A stretch of 64,000 nucleotides of DNA from Symsagittifera roscoffensis (GCF_963678635.1 NC_087062.1:5318193-5382192), one strand, 5' to 3'; shown: positions 29,631 through 39,087, counted from the first letter of the stretch. A program made the numbers and translations. Notes: generated by a model not told the origin, from the sequence alone.

Positions 29631-32582
29631 ATTGGGTATTTCAAATTTCGTTTTGAAATTTCGACCTATGGTAGGCTCTGGCTCTTCTTCTTCCAGTGCC
29701 AATTCGCTTGTTTCTCTCACTTCCTTGAGCTTCTTTATCATCAAATTTTCGGTCTGGGTAAGTCCTACCCCCACTCCCCGGACAAAAATATTTATCGACG
29801 TCCCCGTCGATGTTGTCGGTTCTGAATTGTCCAGCGGCCTGTCTGTTGCCGTCCATCCGAAAAGAGGGTCCTCTGTCTTCATATAACTTGCCGATGACAC
29901 GTCGACTTGTTGAACGCTTTGTCCTTCGTGGCTCTCGTCTTTGACATCGAGCATCCACTCTAGTATCCTCAAGTTCGTGTTCTCCCTCCTCTCTATCTCA
30001 CTCTGTTCGAGATCCGTCTCCAATTCTGGTGTCGAGTAGTCTTCCTGCGTATAGTGTCCACCATCTTCAATGACCTGCCATTCCTCTTCGGCTTCCAGTT
30101 CGCCTGTACTCAGTAGTTCCTCGCCCAATTTGTCTGGCTGTATCTTATCGATCAAGAAGTCATCCCCGTATCTGTTGTACCTCATGTCGGTCCGTTTACG
30201 ATTGCCAGTCCTGGTTCCCGGTGGTATTGGTCGATCTGGCTCTATCCACTTCGGCACCTCATCTTGCTCCGGGTCGTTCCAGTCTTCTTCTACAAACGAT
30301 CCTGCTTCAGACTCCACCTCTATCTTTTCATTGTCGTCCAAACTCAAGTTCTCATTACCATCATTTTTCTCTCTGGTGCCTTTTTCATTCACTTCACACG
30401 CTGGCTCTACCACCAGGTACTCGAGACCCTCCATGTCCTTAGCTATGCACCAGTCCTCCGGGGACGGGACGTGAGACTTCAGATTTTCATAATGTGCTGC
30501 TCGCCCAGTACTCAAGCGGTAGAACCGTCCTTGTTGATGCACTTCCGTTATCATGAATGGTCCCCTCCACTTCTTGAGTAGTTTCTTTGTTCCTTTGGGC
30601 GGTATGACATTTTGGAAGACCGACACGTATTGGCCCACTCCATATGGCTTTGCTTGTAATATTTTTTCGTCATATTTTCTGCGTTGTCTCATTTGCGCTT
30701 GCGCCGTGTTCCTCCTGCATAGCTCGTTTAGCTCCTGTTGTCTTTTGATCGCTTCTTTCACGTACGCCTGAGGCGACGTCCTTTTCCCCTCGTATTCCGG
30801 GTAAAAGAATGTCAGAGGCATTGCTCTCTCCCTGCCCGTCAACATCATGAAAGGACTGATGCCCGTCGTTGAGTGCTGTGTACTGTTGTAGGCCCCTACT
30901 ACCTGTGGCAGGTATTTATCCCAGTCCGTCATGTATCTTGAGCAGTACACCCTTAACATGTTGACCAGTGTCCTGTTCTGTCTCTCTACCAACCCATTGG
31001 TCTGTGGATGGTAGGTCGTCGAGTGTGCTTGAGCAATGTGCGATCTCCTCATCAATTCTTTTGTCAAGTCCCCCACAAAAGCTTTGCCGTTGTCCGACTG
31101 GAAAGTCATTGGACAACCATACCGCGATATCCAATGCGTTATCAGATGATCACATGTCTCCTCGGCCGAGGCTGTCTGGCACGGAACCGCTTCCGCCAAC
31201 TTTGTGAAGTGATCTATTATAACCAGTATCTGGTTATATCCTGACTCCGTCATGCAGATTTTTTGATGGTCTATCTGCACCACTTCATTGAACTCTGAGC
31301 TCTCGACGGACTTGAGGGGGAACTTCATCTTCCTTGGGTCTTTTACCTGGAGGCATGCCAGGCAGGCATTCACCCATCTCTCGCAAGCTTTTCTCATTCC
31401 TGGCCAATCAAACCTGTGAAGTATCCTTTGTTGTACTTTATCTATCCCCTGGTGCCCCATCTGGTCGTGCGATCTGAAAAGCACCTCCGTTTGATACAAT
31501 TGTGGTAGTATGATGAGGTTGTGTTTGTGTAATATCTTCTCCTCATCTTTCCTCTTGCATGCTACCACCCCATCAGCTGTGTGGTAGAGTAAGTCTTTCT
31601 TTTCTTTGTAGAACTGGCTCAAGATCTTGTAGCTGTCTTCCTCGAGTTCCCCCTTCTCCTTGATCCCCGACTGGATCCATTTGGATAGGTTACTTGTCAT
31701 TTTGTCATTCTTTTGGGCTCTTATTAGGTCTGACAGCCTATATCTCGCCTTGACATGCTCCTTTAGCGCCATGATCTGTCCATTCATCTCACCAGGGTTG
31801 TGGATGTCATCACTCAGCTTCACGCATATCATCCTTTTCACGATTTTCATATCACCTTCTGGCACCAGATTCGTTCTGACGTTTGAGTTGCATGATAGTT
31901 CCCTGAATGGCTTCCTTGAAACCGCAATTTTCTCAAGTTCTTCACCACCTCGTATATCCTGTATGTCCAGATTGTACGTTCCTGAAGATGGATCCGTCTG
32001 TAACTCCCTGTCGTGGTTCCTTATCTTCTCTTCCGCCAATATCATGCACAGACTGTCTTGATTTTCGCTGCTCTCATCCGAGTCTTCATCCCATTCTTCA
32101 CCGGACAATTTTCCTTCTCCGGTTTCTTCTTCCGTGAACATGGACCACTCCCCGGATTCTTGACCTAGTCCCAGGTGTTCAGTATCTTCTTTGAACGCCA
32201 CTTTCTTTTTCCTAACCTTGGTCTGCTCCAGAATGTTTTCGGGGATTTTGTCAACTAGTGACCGCACGACATCTTTGCTGTCAGTGACGCTTCCTCTTGA
32301 GGAGTCAGTATTGTTCACTGTTTCTTTTCTCCGAAGTATAGTGACTTCCGGTTCCTCTTGACTCTTCTCTTGGATCACGGGCTTATCATCTGATAGTTTC
32401 TCGAGCAACCTCATTAAGTCATCATCTATCTGTGCAGTTCCCGCTTCTACCTGGTTAAGATCATAGCCTTTTGCCTTGAGCGTCTCCCTCACGATCTTCG
32501 ACTTGAGTATTATCTCTATCGGAATCCTTCTGCTCTTCTTCAAGATGGTCTTTCCCGGAGGTTCTTTGCTCTTGTCTCTCAT
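29169..32582 (-). CDS. Pol C-terminal part: integrase and macrodomain-like domain
   Basis: An open frame of 1137 codons. Residues 1-340 are an acidic linker after RNase H. The zinc-binding H2C2 motif uses His372, His377, Cys407 and Cys410. The catalytic core has Asp438 (QIDHQ), Asp497 (QSDNGK) and Glu533 (LVERQN), a D,D35E triad as in Ty3/gypsy integrases. A WRGPF segment near 673 is the GPY/F-like C-terminal module. Residues 710-980 are acidic and unrecognised. Residues about 985-1137 (29169-29630) resemble a macrodomain of the TARG1/OARD1 type: a strand and SDF near 997, SAICIT near 1004, KYLCFLVTR near 1055, TEVSMPVYD near 1092 and a final EIIVYLH. The usual glycine-rich loop after the MP motif is replaced by DPNRGKL, so ADP-ribose binding is uncertain. 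The start overlaps the RT frame by 122 bases. Confidence 0.85.
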   Translation of the reverse strand: MRDKSKEPPGKTILKKSRRIPIEIILKSKIVRETLKAKGYDLNQVEAGTAQIDDDLMRLLEKLSDDKPVIQEKSQEEPEVTILRRKETVNNTDSSRGSVTDSKDVVRSLVDKIPENILEQTKVRKKKVAFKEDTEHLGLGQESGEWSMFTEEETGEGKLSGEEWDEDSDESSENQDSLCMILAEEKIRNHDRELQTDPSSGTYNLDIQDIRGGEELEKIAVSRKPFRELSCNSNVRTNLVPEGDMKIVKRMICVKLSDDIHNPGEMNGQIMALKEHVKARYRLSDLIRAQKNDKMTSNLSKWIQSGIKEKGELEEDSYKILSQFYKEKKDLLYHTADGVVACKRKDEEKILHKHNLIILPQLYQTEVLFRSHDQMGHQGIDKVQQRILHRFDWPGMRKACERWVNACLACLQVKDPRKMKFPLKSVESSEFNEVVQIDHQKICMTESGYNQILVIIDHFTKLAEAVPCQTASAEETCDHLITHWISRYGCPMTFQSDNGKAFVGDLTKELMRRSHIAQAHSTTYHPQTNGLVERQNRTLVNMLRVYCSRYMTDWDKYLPQVVGAYNSTQHSTTGISPFMMLTGRERAMPLTFFYPEYEGKRTSPQAYVKEAIKRQQELNELCRRNTAQAQMRQRRKYDEKILQAKPYGVGQYVSVFQNVIPPKGTKKLLKKWRGPFMITEVHQQGRFYRLSTGRAAHYENLKSHVPSPEDWCIAKDMEGLEYLVVEPACEVNEKGTREKNDGNENLSLDDNEKIEVESEAGSFVEEDWNDPEQDEVPKWIEPDRPIPPGTRTGNRKRTDMRYNRYGDDFLIDKIQPDKLGEELLSTGELEAEEEWQVIEDGGHYTQEDYSTPELETDLEQSEIERRENTNLRILEWMLDVKDESHEGQSVQQVDVSSASYMKTEDPLFGWTATDRPLDNSEPTTSTGTSINIFVRGVGVGLTQTENLMIKKLKEVRETSELALEEEEPEPTIGRNFKTKFEIPNEYSENIMITDSDFILSNRTSAICITADMSFKSRLEADFKRDYQNVEFLFRQRPGLGGMAALPPSVAQVPGKYLCFLVTRVNDRNTIDPEHVMLALTRLGDFMIERGITEVSMPVYDPNRGKLSSRELYAILHVVFAETEIIVYLHKKYYLSIA

Positions 32583-33741
32583 AGAACTCCGTCTTCTTAC
32601 TCAAGCTGTCGGCATTCTGATTTTTATCTCGTGTTCTATGCTCAATTATCATGTTGTATCCGTCCAGGCGAACTATCCACCTCCCAATGTAACTTTGGTC
32701 CATTGAGTACGTTTTCAGCCGGCTCAGTGCTCTGTTGTCGACTCGCAACTTGAATGGCTCACTGCCCAGGTATGCCCTGTATTTCTCGACAAAGGTAACC
32801 ACCGCGAACATCTCTGCTTTCGGTGCTCCGTACTTCATTTCCGTGTCACTTAGGACTTTGCTCCCGTACGCTATTGGTCTCAAGACTGTCTTCCCAATCC
32901 ATTCTTGTTCTTGATGGAGAATTCCAGAAATCGCGACTACCAGCACGTACATCCCTTTCTCAGTCGGCATACCCAGTACTGGTGCCTCACATAGCTCTTT
33001 CTTTATTCTCTGGAATGACTCTTCTGCTGCGTTGTTCCACGTGAACTTCTTGCCCTTGTTTCTCATTAATTGTTGCATCGGGTATACCTTGTCCGCATAG
33101 CCTTTGATGAACTCTCTATAATAGTTAGCGAAACCCAGGAAGCTCATCAACTGGTGTTCTGTCTTCGGTGATTTCCAGGTTAGGACTGCTTCCACGGCGT
33201 CCGGATCAGGTCTGATGCCGTGCTTGTCTACCATCCTGCCCAAGTATTTTATCGAGTCCTTGAGTATCTCGCACTTTGATCGTTTACACTTTAGCGCCGA
33301 CCTTTTCATGCATGCAAACACTTCGTCAAGTCTCTCAATGTGGTCTTCTAGTGTGGGCGTCGCTATTACTACGTCATCCACGTAGCACATTACGAGATTG
33401 CCATACTTCTTCGTCACGCCTATCAGCGCGTGTGCCATCAACCGCTGAAACGTGGCTGTGGCATTGCAAAGTCCAAACGGCGTCCGTTTCCATTGAAACA
33501 GACCCAACTCGCAGGCAAACCCTGTCTTGTCCCTGTCCTGCTTCCTTAGTGGTACCTGCCAAAAGGCCGAGCCTAAATCAAGAGTCGTAAAAAATTTTGC
33601 ATCACCTAACTTCGAGAGGCTCTCATCAATCCTAGGTATGGGATAGGCATCCTTCACCGTGACGGAGTTCAGGTATCGAAAGTCACAACAAAACCTCAAC
33701 TGGTCCCTTTCTTTTTGGCCATCACTACTCCCCACGCCCAC
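32461..33741 (-). CDS. Pol: reverse transcriptase and RNase H
   Basis: Minus-strand frame of 426 codons. Residues 14-130 hold the RT palm: RFCCDFRYLN, TTLDLGSAF with its catalytic Asp, PFGLCNA and CYVDDVV (YVDD at 120-123). The thumb has IKYLGRMV and LMSFLGFANYYREFI. RNase H covers about 255-400 with AEMFAVV (Glu310), LRVDNRAL (Asp335) and RDKNQNADSLS. The segment that should carry the first RNase H Asp reads YVLVVAIS, so that residue seems lost. The family is Ty3/gypsy-like. At its start the frame joins the N-terminal RT frame by a one-base shift, and at its end it overlaps the integrase frame. Confidence 0.88.
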   Translation of the reverse strand: MGVGSSDGQKERDQLRFCCDFRYLNSVTVKDAYPIPRIDESLSKLGDAKFFTTLDLGSAFWQVPLRKQDRDKTGFACELGLFQWKRTPFGLCNATATFQRLMAHALIGVTKKYGNLVMCYVDDVVIATPTLEDHIERLDEVFACMKRSALKCKRSKCEILKDSIKYLGRMVDKHGIRPDPDAVEAVLTWKSPKTEHQLMSFLGFANYYREFIKGYADKVYPMQQLMRNKGKKFTWNNAAEESFQRIKKELCEAPVLGMPTEKGMYVLVVAISGILHQEQEWIGKTVLRPIAYGSKVLSDTEMKYGAPKAEMFAVVTFVEKYRAYLGSEPFKLRVDNRALSRLKTYSMDQSYIGRWIVRLDGYNMIIEHRTRDKNQNADSLSKKTEFYERQEQRTSGKDHLEEEQKDSDRDNTQVEDREGDAQGKRL

Positions 33742-34271
33742 GGTGACTTGGATGGTTCTATCATGTCATACTCTAGTAATGTCTCGATTTCTTTTCTACA
33801 CGCCTCCGATTTGTGTGGGGTCATGCGCCTCGCCCCCTCCCTGTGCGGTACCGCGTTCTCCTCAAGTTCTATTTCATGCTCAACGAAATTACAACACCCG
33901 ATATCCGCTTTATGTCTCGAAAAAACTTCTTCGTTCCGCTCTAGTACGTCCTTGATGGCTTCGAGCTGTTCATCTGTCAGTTTGCCCCTCAAATGTTCAA
34001 TCTCCGGCAGAACCGGTTTATCAGTTTGCATTTCATCTAGTAAGGGCCGCTCTGGAAAGTTCGAACAGCTCGACAGCCCATCGTCCGTCTCTGACTTAAG
34101 TGATTTAACAAGACCTGAAGAATCTTTTATTTTCTGCAATCGTCTCAAGATACAAATTTTGTCCCTATGATTGGGACAATCAACAACTTCATTTTGTTTT
34201 GAGTTCTCAGTAACTGAAAGTGTTTCGACTTTTTTGACCAAAATTGGGAATGGCTCGACTTTGTGCTCGAC
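33696..34271 (-). CDS. Pol: N-terminal RT linker, 5'-truncated
   Basis: The frame is open from just after a stop at 34274-34272 and carries the linker found between protease and RT in Ty3/gypsy elements, with EVFSRHKADIGCC, HEIELEENAVP, and then IEPSKSPWAWGVVMAKKKG. It runs out at a TGA near 33707 because one base is missing before the codons for LRFCCDF. No aspartic protease (D-S/T-G) and no gag-like frame are found in any frame up to 34500, so the element is truncated here. Confidence 0.8.
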   Translation of the reverse strand, partial: VEHKVEPFPILVKKVETLSVTENSKQNEVVDCPNHRDKICILRRLQKIKDSSGLVKSLKSETDDGLSSCSNFPERPLLDEMQTDKPVLPEIEHLRGKLTDEQLEAIKDVLERNEEVFSRHKADIGCCNFVEHEIELEENAVPHREGARRMTPHKSEACRKEIETLLEYDMIEPSKSPWAWGVVMAKKKGTS

Positions 34272-34500
34272 TTAAATTTGCTTCTCGATCGCAAATTTTT
34301 GGTTGCAAGCGAGCACTTGCTCGACTTGCTAAGTCAAAATATAGTTCGAGCACCTCAACCCGGGAAGTCCAGTACAAAAAACAATGTCCAGATCAAATTT
34401 TCAACCCGATTCTCCAAATTACAGGTTACTTTCTAGAAACACGACGTAACAAACCTTTTTTTTTGGAAATTTATTTTGTTGAGTTTTGATCCATTCATCA
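34242..34500. other. 5' edge of the truncated retroelement
   Basis: I checked the minus-strand frames here for a protease and found only stop-rich sequence. There is no LTR copy and no primer-binding site recognisable next to it. The break between element and host DNA lies somewhere in this stretch. Confidence 0.4.
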
Positions 34501-34502
34501 TA

Positions 34503-34583
<81 letters not shown>

Positions 34584-34592
34584 AAGAGAGAG
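34501..34592. repeat. (GA)n microsatellite
   Basis: About 90 bases of nearly pure ga/ag dinucleotides with a few aaag interruptions. It sits between the broken 5' end of the retroelement and the decayed receptor exon. Confidence 0.95.
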
Positions 34593-34639
34593 CTTAATTT
34601 AATGAAGGTGCAAGGCGAACTTATAGAAATGAATTGATC

Positions 34640-34900
34640 TCAGTTTGATAATCGTCAAGGCTATGTCAATACCTCTCAACGCCTCGCATCTAGCTGACGT
34701 TGGTCCAAATTTGGATTGGTCTAATCGGTCGGCTTTTTATCATCATCACCGTCGAGCTGAGAGTTAGAGTACTCGAACGGATTTTTACTAAATTTGGACT
34801 CGTTCAAGTTGGTGCTGGCAATTTTAGCTGTCGTCTTTGCGTCAGAATTTCATTCAATTCAGTTCTTTTGTCTTTTGATGGCATCAATGTTTGCTCAGGT
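34640..34900 (-). pseudogene. Decayed duplicate of the receptor's terminal exon
   Basis: Minus-strand translation gives NLNESKFSKNPFEYSNSQLDG and then a segment with NPNLDQRQLDAR. These match the terminal exon at 35577-35967 (NLNDS, NPVEYRNSNLDG, NPNLDQDRLEAR) in order and spacing, and similarity at DNA level extends upstream to about 34900. A TAG replaces one of the motif tyrosines, and a TGA follows LDARR. It is therefore a non-functional tandem copy, about 1 kb downstream of the intact exon. Confidence 0.8.
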
Positions 34901-34909
34901 GCATTCAAA

Positions 34910-35576
34910 GTTTGATAGACCCCAAGCTAGGGTAGTTTCTTTAGCCTTACCTTGCAAAAATAGCAAAAAACCAAACCAAGTTTCGCATTCAAATCAAGAC
35001 TAAAAGATCTTTAAAAGAAGGATGTGTTAAGAGTTTTGCGAAAAGACCACAAAGCCTACGAACTTTTTTGAGGAAGTTAACATTGCAATAAAACAGACCA
35101 TGCGCAATTTTAGTTTCTTATTTCTTTTTTAACAATAAGTCAGTTTAAAATCAGAATAAGTGATACCACTGAAGATAAGTCATAAACTTTTGATGCATCT
35201 GCGGCTTACAGAAAGTAAATTTGTTTGAAAAAATCTGAATGGACTTTTGCGCAAATATGTCGGCCTTTACGGGTTACACACACCGAAATATGGGGTTGAA
35301 CTTTTAAACGGATGATTGTAAACGCGCTAAAAATTGCACTTCAAAAGTTTTTTTTACAAATAAAGAAAAAACTAAGTTAGTGTTTTGCAAACGATTAATA
35401 AACTTTTTCAAAATTCGCAATTTAATAAGCCCACACTCGAGTTATGACCCATGAGTCATTGATTGTTTAGTTCTAGTAAAAAACTATACATTCGTTATTT
35501 TGTTGGGTAACATTTAGTTTTAAGCACAAATTTAATTATAGAAGTTTTCAGGTTCTTATTGGTTCTCAGCTCATTG
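34910..35576. other. 3' flank of the receptor gene
   Basis: This should contain the receptor's 3' UTR on the minus strand. I see no canonical AATAAA within the first 100 bases after the stop. No other gene is recognisable. Confidence 0.4.
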
Positions 35577-35967
35577 TTACTCGTCAACGTTCGGTAATTG
35601 ACTCGGCTTTCGAGTCGATATCGCGAAGTTTGTCTCAATGTCTTCTGTCCTCGCCTCCAGCCGATCTTGATCCAAATTTGGGTTGGCATATTCGGCTGGC
35701 CTTCCATCCTGGTCTCCATCCAAATTAGAGTTACGGTATTCGACTGGATTTATACTAGACTGGGAATCGTTCAAATTTGGGTTAGCATATTCGGCCGGCA
35801 TTTTGTCAGAAATGTTATCCAAATCAGTGATCACGTATTCGCTTGTCACAAAAGTTTGCTGAGATGGACCGGAGTTCGAATTGAGATACTCGCCTGGCTC
35901 AGAGTTTATATAACCAGTGCTATAAGTACCTACTCCCGAGTCTTGGTAAGTGCCATCTCGGGATATC
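35577..35967 (-). CDS. FN3 receptor, terminal exon: tyrosine-rich cytoplasmic tail
   Basis: The acceptor is TGTGTTTAG|GATATCC, entering in phase 2, which fits the exon at 43806. The exon encodes about 130 tail residues and ends in TAA. The sequence is polar and disordered-looking, built from degenerate repeats around tyrosines: GYINS, EYLNS, EYANP, EYRNS and EYANP. These are Tyr-x-Asn motifs, the consensus bound by Grb2-type SH2 domains when phosphorylated. TYQDS, TYSTG and EYVIT add further tyrosines. The repeat unit AEYANPNLD occurs nearly unchanged twice. No kinase or phosphatase domain is present. Confidence 0.75.
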
Positions 35968-36249
35968 CTAAACACACATCATTACGAGTCCAAACTGTGT
36001 ATTTTGTGATTGTACAAGGATTCCGCAAGAAAGACGCTCTCGTTGCTCTTTTTTGTTCTTTTTTTTTCTGACCGCCCAATAAAATTTTAACATGTTTAAA
36101 GAGTTGTCTCTGGGTTCCAGAGACCTACAAACACCAAATTGTGCGTCTATTATGTATGGGATCATATATTTCTGAGTAATAATTTGTTAGTTACAGCTAC
36201 GAATTGACTTAAAATGGCAGTCATACAATTCGCACAAGTGGTCGATATA

Positions 36250-36392
36250 CAGTGGCGGATCCAGGATTTTCTCGAGGGGGAGGGGGAGGGGGCGGATTTT
36301 CAAAAAAGTTTCGAAAAATTTGTCGACCTTTTTTTAGGCTGACTAAATGCTTTCCCAAAAAAAAGCGTTTCCCCGCTTTAAATCCGCTACTG
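36250..36392 (+). mobile_element. hAT-like MITE, short derivative
   Basis: It starts CAGTGGCGGATCCAGG and ends AAATCCGCTACTG, an imperfect terminal inverted repeat. The flanks tcgatata (36242-36249) and tcggtaca (36393-36400) agree at six of eight bases, consistent with an aged 8-bp target duplication as made by hAT transposons. It contains a G-rich stretch (gaggggga repeats). Confidence 0.65.
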
Positions 36393-36777
36393 TCGGTACA
36401 CTTCATGCATTTAAATAAGTGCAGGAAACTTCCACTATTAACAATCTACCATATATGGGCATTGTATGATTAGATATTTAGTAAATTGAGGCCAAACTGA
36501 AACAAGTTCGCGAGAAAAACATCATTTTTGTCATGCAAAAGAGATGCGAATGAAAAGAAATTGAAAAATTGTGATGCAAATTTTTTCTTGAAAGCGCAAA
36601 CTTGAAATTAACTTAACATTTTAATTTCTAAAAGCTTAAAAACCTCGAACTAAATAAAAAAAAATTAGAATAACCTTTTTTGCTCCAGATTGAGTCAAAT
36701 TTCTCAAATAAAATCAAATAAGTTCTATTTAAAAAATGATTTTTGCTGCAATCTAATTTTACGGGGTGGGGGTAACT

Positions 36778-36840
36778 TAATCTACTTAACAATTGCCAAC
36801 GCCCTCCCCCTCTTGAAGGGGGGCAATTGTTAAGTAGATC
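36778..36840. repeat. Short inverted repeat (hairpin)
   Basis: The arms atctacttaacaattgcc and ggcaattgttaagtagat are perfect complements around a C/T-rich loop of about 25 bases. It lies about 15 bases from the candidate exon at 36855. It resembles the C-rich small elements at 44.58 and 62.82 kb. Confidence 0.8.
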
Positions 36841-36854
36841 CTAAGAGAACTTAC

Positions 36855-36968
36855 GCTGTTTGTGGGCGACTCAGTTGATTTCTTCTGATGTTCTCCTGAG
36901 CGAGTTGAGATTTTCTGATAAGTTTCGCCCGCATTCTGAGCTCCACGTTCATTGGGCGGGTATTTTGA
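36855..36968 (-). CDS. Candidate receptor tail exon (114 bp)
   Basis: A good acceptor (ttttcag|TCAAAA) and a consensus donor (AGC|GTAAGT) bound 114 bases open in two frames. The length is a multiple of three, so inclusion between the exons at 43806 and 35967 keeps the frame. In the phase required by those neighbours (phase 2) the product is basic and unremarkable. Phase 0 gives a more natural polar peptide with GETYQKI, but would need further exons. It may be alternatively spliced or false. Confidence 0.35.
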
Positions 36969-36969
36969 C

Positions 36970-37450
36970 TGAAAAGATAACATCAAAATCATATTTTGTC
37001 TCTACTATATGAGACATTCGTCACTGAATGGCAAAGGCTTACGTCTCAACTTGTAAATTTTGTAGTTGACAGCTACGCATGGGTCGATTTAGAGGAGGAC
37101 GCAATTTTTTGGTCGAAGTATTTCAAAAAGTGCCGAAAACGGCGTTTTAGACATTTTTTTAAAATTTTGCCTCGGGGCACTCGGAAAATCAATGTGGTCA
37201 ATCTTTTTGACAGTGTTACGTAATGAGATGAAGTTCGAAATAGTGAGAACCAAAGTTCCGAAGCTCTAAACACAAAAATAAAGAAGAGCCATAACCTGCC
37301 TTGCATTTACTTAAACCAATCAACGCGCAAAAACTGAAAAATTACTTACATTACACTGATGGTAAAATTAGGGAACTGTTCGCTAAATGAGAGATACGCA
37401 ACGGAGCGTCGCCGTCCTGTGACTATGCTTAACTGAGGGTTACATAGCAG
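36970..37450. repeat. Intronic sequence with inverted hAT-MITE internal segment
   Basis: 37080-37205 contains cggaaaatcaatgtggtc and neighbouring phrases that also occur, in the same orientation, at 53.5-53.68 kb and, in opposite orientation, in the MITE copy at 59.96-60.39 kb. It is probably a broken copy in minus orientation. No other feature is seen. Confidence 0.45.
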
Positions 37451-37530
37451 CAGGGGCGGATCTAGGTCTTTCTCGAGGGGAGAGGGCGGATTTTCAAAAT
37501 GTTGCGAAAATTTTGTCGGCCTTTTCCAAA
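37451..37530 (+). mobile_element. hAT-like MITE, 5' end fragment
   Basis: It begins CAGGGGCGGATCTAGG and continues with the same tcgaggggagagggcggattttcaaa-type start as the copy at 36250. The similarity stops after about 80 bases. Confidence 0.55.
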
Positions 37531-37551
37531 TAAATAATCACCCACGTTTTC

Positions 37552-37815
37552 ATGGACCTTTAATTTGAATGTCGATCAAAACCGCTTGTATATCAAGGCA
37601 AAGCCCTGAATGTTCCGGCTGCACTTCAAGGTCAATTAGAAAGCTTTCAGATTGAAAATTGAAGAAAAATGAAAAAAAAACTTGTTTTCTTTTTTTTTCC
37701 AATTTCTTCCTCAATTTTAAATCAGAAAGCTTTTTAATTGCCTTAAAGTGCAGCCGGAACATTCAGGGCTTTGCCTTGATATACAAGCTGTTTTGATCGA
37801 CATTCATATGAAATT
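37552..37815. repeat. Foldback element with ~115-bp arms
   Basis: The left arm (about 37558-37672) and the right arm (about 37689-37812) are near-perfect reverse complements. Both arms contain aaagccctgaatgttccg or its complement, and both end in the tgtcgatcaaaa phrase or its complement. The central loop is A/T-rich. It has no coding capacity. RNA from this intron would form a long hairpin. Confidence 0.85.
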
Positions 37816-38660
37816 TCCTCTCGAGAAATAAATGTTAACTACAAAGGGATGCATTTAGCGTCTAGTGTATCCTAGTAGTTGAACCAAATGACTTGGCTCG
37901 ATGCCTCAATTCAACCTAATCTACAAAATCACTCTATTTCTACCCGGAAAGCGGTTGGAGGGAGCGAAATACCCATCATATTTTCAGCACCCCATTTTTC
38001 AATAGAACATTTGTCAATAGAAATCTGACATTTTGTGAACCCACACGGTTGATACACATTTAAGCATTTCAAATCGGGCGTTTGTAACTTCTACACACCC
38101 ATTGGTAAATTTGTTCAAGCTTTCTTTCAATACCTTGTTTTATTTCTGTTGATGTACTGCATGGCACTGGTTTCCCTAAACACAAGAATTTAAATTAAAA
38201 TCAAAATTATAATTATTTTTTTAAATCGATTACATTGTCATAAATTAAAACACTATAAACATAGTAAATAACTCCAGTTTGATAAGTGTTCGGTTCAACC
38301 GCCCAAACTAACCTCCATTTGCTTCCAAATGGCTTACCATAGAAACTACGCAATCCCCCCTAATGGTATCTATTCACTCACTATTAATTGGTTGACTAAC
38401 TTTTCATTTTTGCAGAACAAAAACGCGCAGAAGATGTTGGTTTAAAAAAATTTTTCAATTAATTAAAATATTTTTATAATTATCTTTTCTTCAGTTTGTG
38501 TTGTATAATTGTTCCTAATTTCGAAAAAAAGTACGAAATAATTATTACTTTTTGAACTATCACGTTTTGTCACGTCTTAAGGTTAATTTCTTTTAAGCTA
38601 ATCTACAAAAACCCTAGGTCTTCAACCTAAAAGGTGTTGAAGAGATTAAGTGTTTCAACA
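37816..38660. other. Intronic AT-rich sequence
   Basis: No exon or recognisable element is seen. Confidence 0.45.
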
Positions 38661-38663
38661 GTC

Positions 38664-38765
38664 CTAAGTTTTTGATAGACGGTGCATATATTTTTTAAGT
38701 TTTTGATAGACGGTGCATATATTTTTTAAGTTTTTGATAGACGGACAGTGCATATATATTTTTTT
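38664..38765. repeat. Short tandem repeat, about 31-bp unit, three copies
   Basis: The unit ttttgatagacggtgcatat with a T-rich spacer is repeated three times; the third copy has a small insertion (acggacagtg). Confidence 0.9.
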
Positions 38766-39087
38766 ATAAAAACTGAAAAAAGACAGATATTTGAAACATT
38801 TTTTGGACAAAGATCAATCAATTCAAAAAAGTAACTCTATAGCAGGAAACAAAATAAGTAGACAAAAACCAGACAAAATTTTAACTTCTTACAATTTAAG
38901 CGATTTGATAATTCACGAAATTATTCTGAAGTTAGGCCGATTTAAAATGACAGGGCCGGAAATATCAACAAAGCCTTTCGGAGCGAAACAAAGTCTTGAA
39001 TGTTCTGACTGTTTTTTCAGGGTACCTGAAATATATATGAGTAAGGAAAAGATAATTGCATTTTCTCTAATGTAATGTAATATGTAG

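Noticed and set aside
19157-34170. Many long plus-strand open frames across the retroelement
   Set aside because: They are antisense to the long minus-strand frames that carry recognisable domains, have no domains themselves, and owe their length to the element's GC-rich composition.
34501-34592. The GA tract as a regulatory GAGA site cluster
   Set aside because: It is a plain microsatellite at the broken edge of an element, with no gene start beside it.
38664-38765. CRISPR-like array
   Set aside because: Three adjoining copies with no distinct spacers, in animal DNA. It is a simple tandem repeat.
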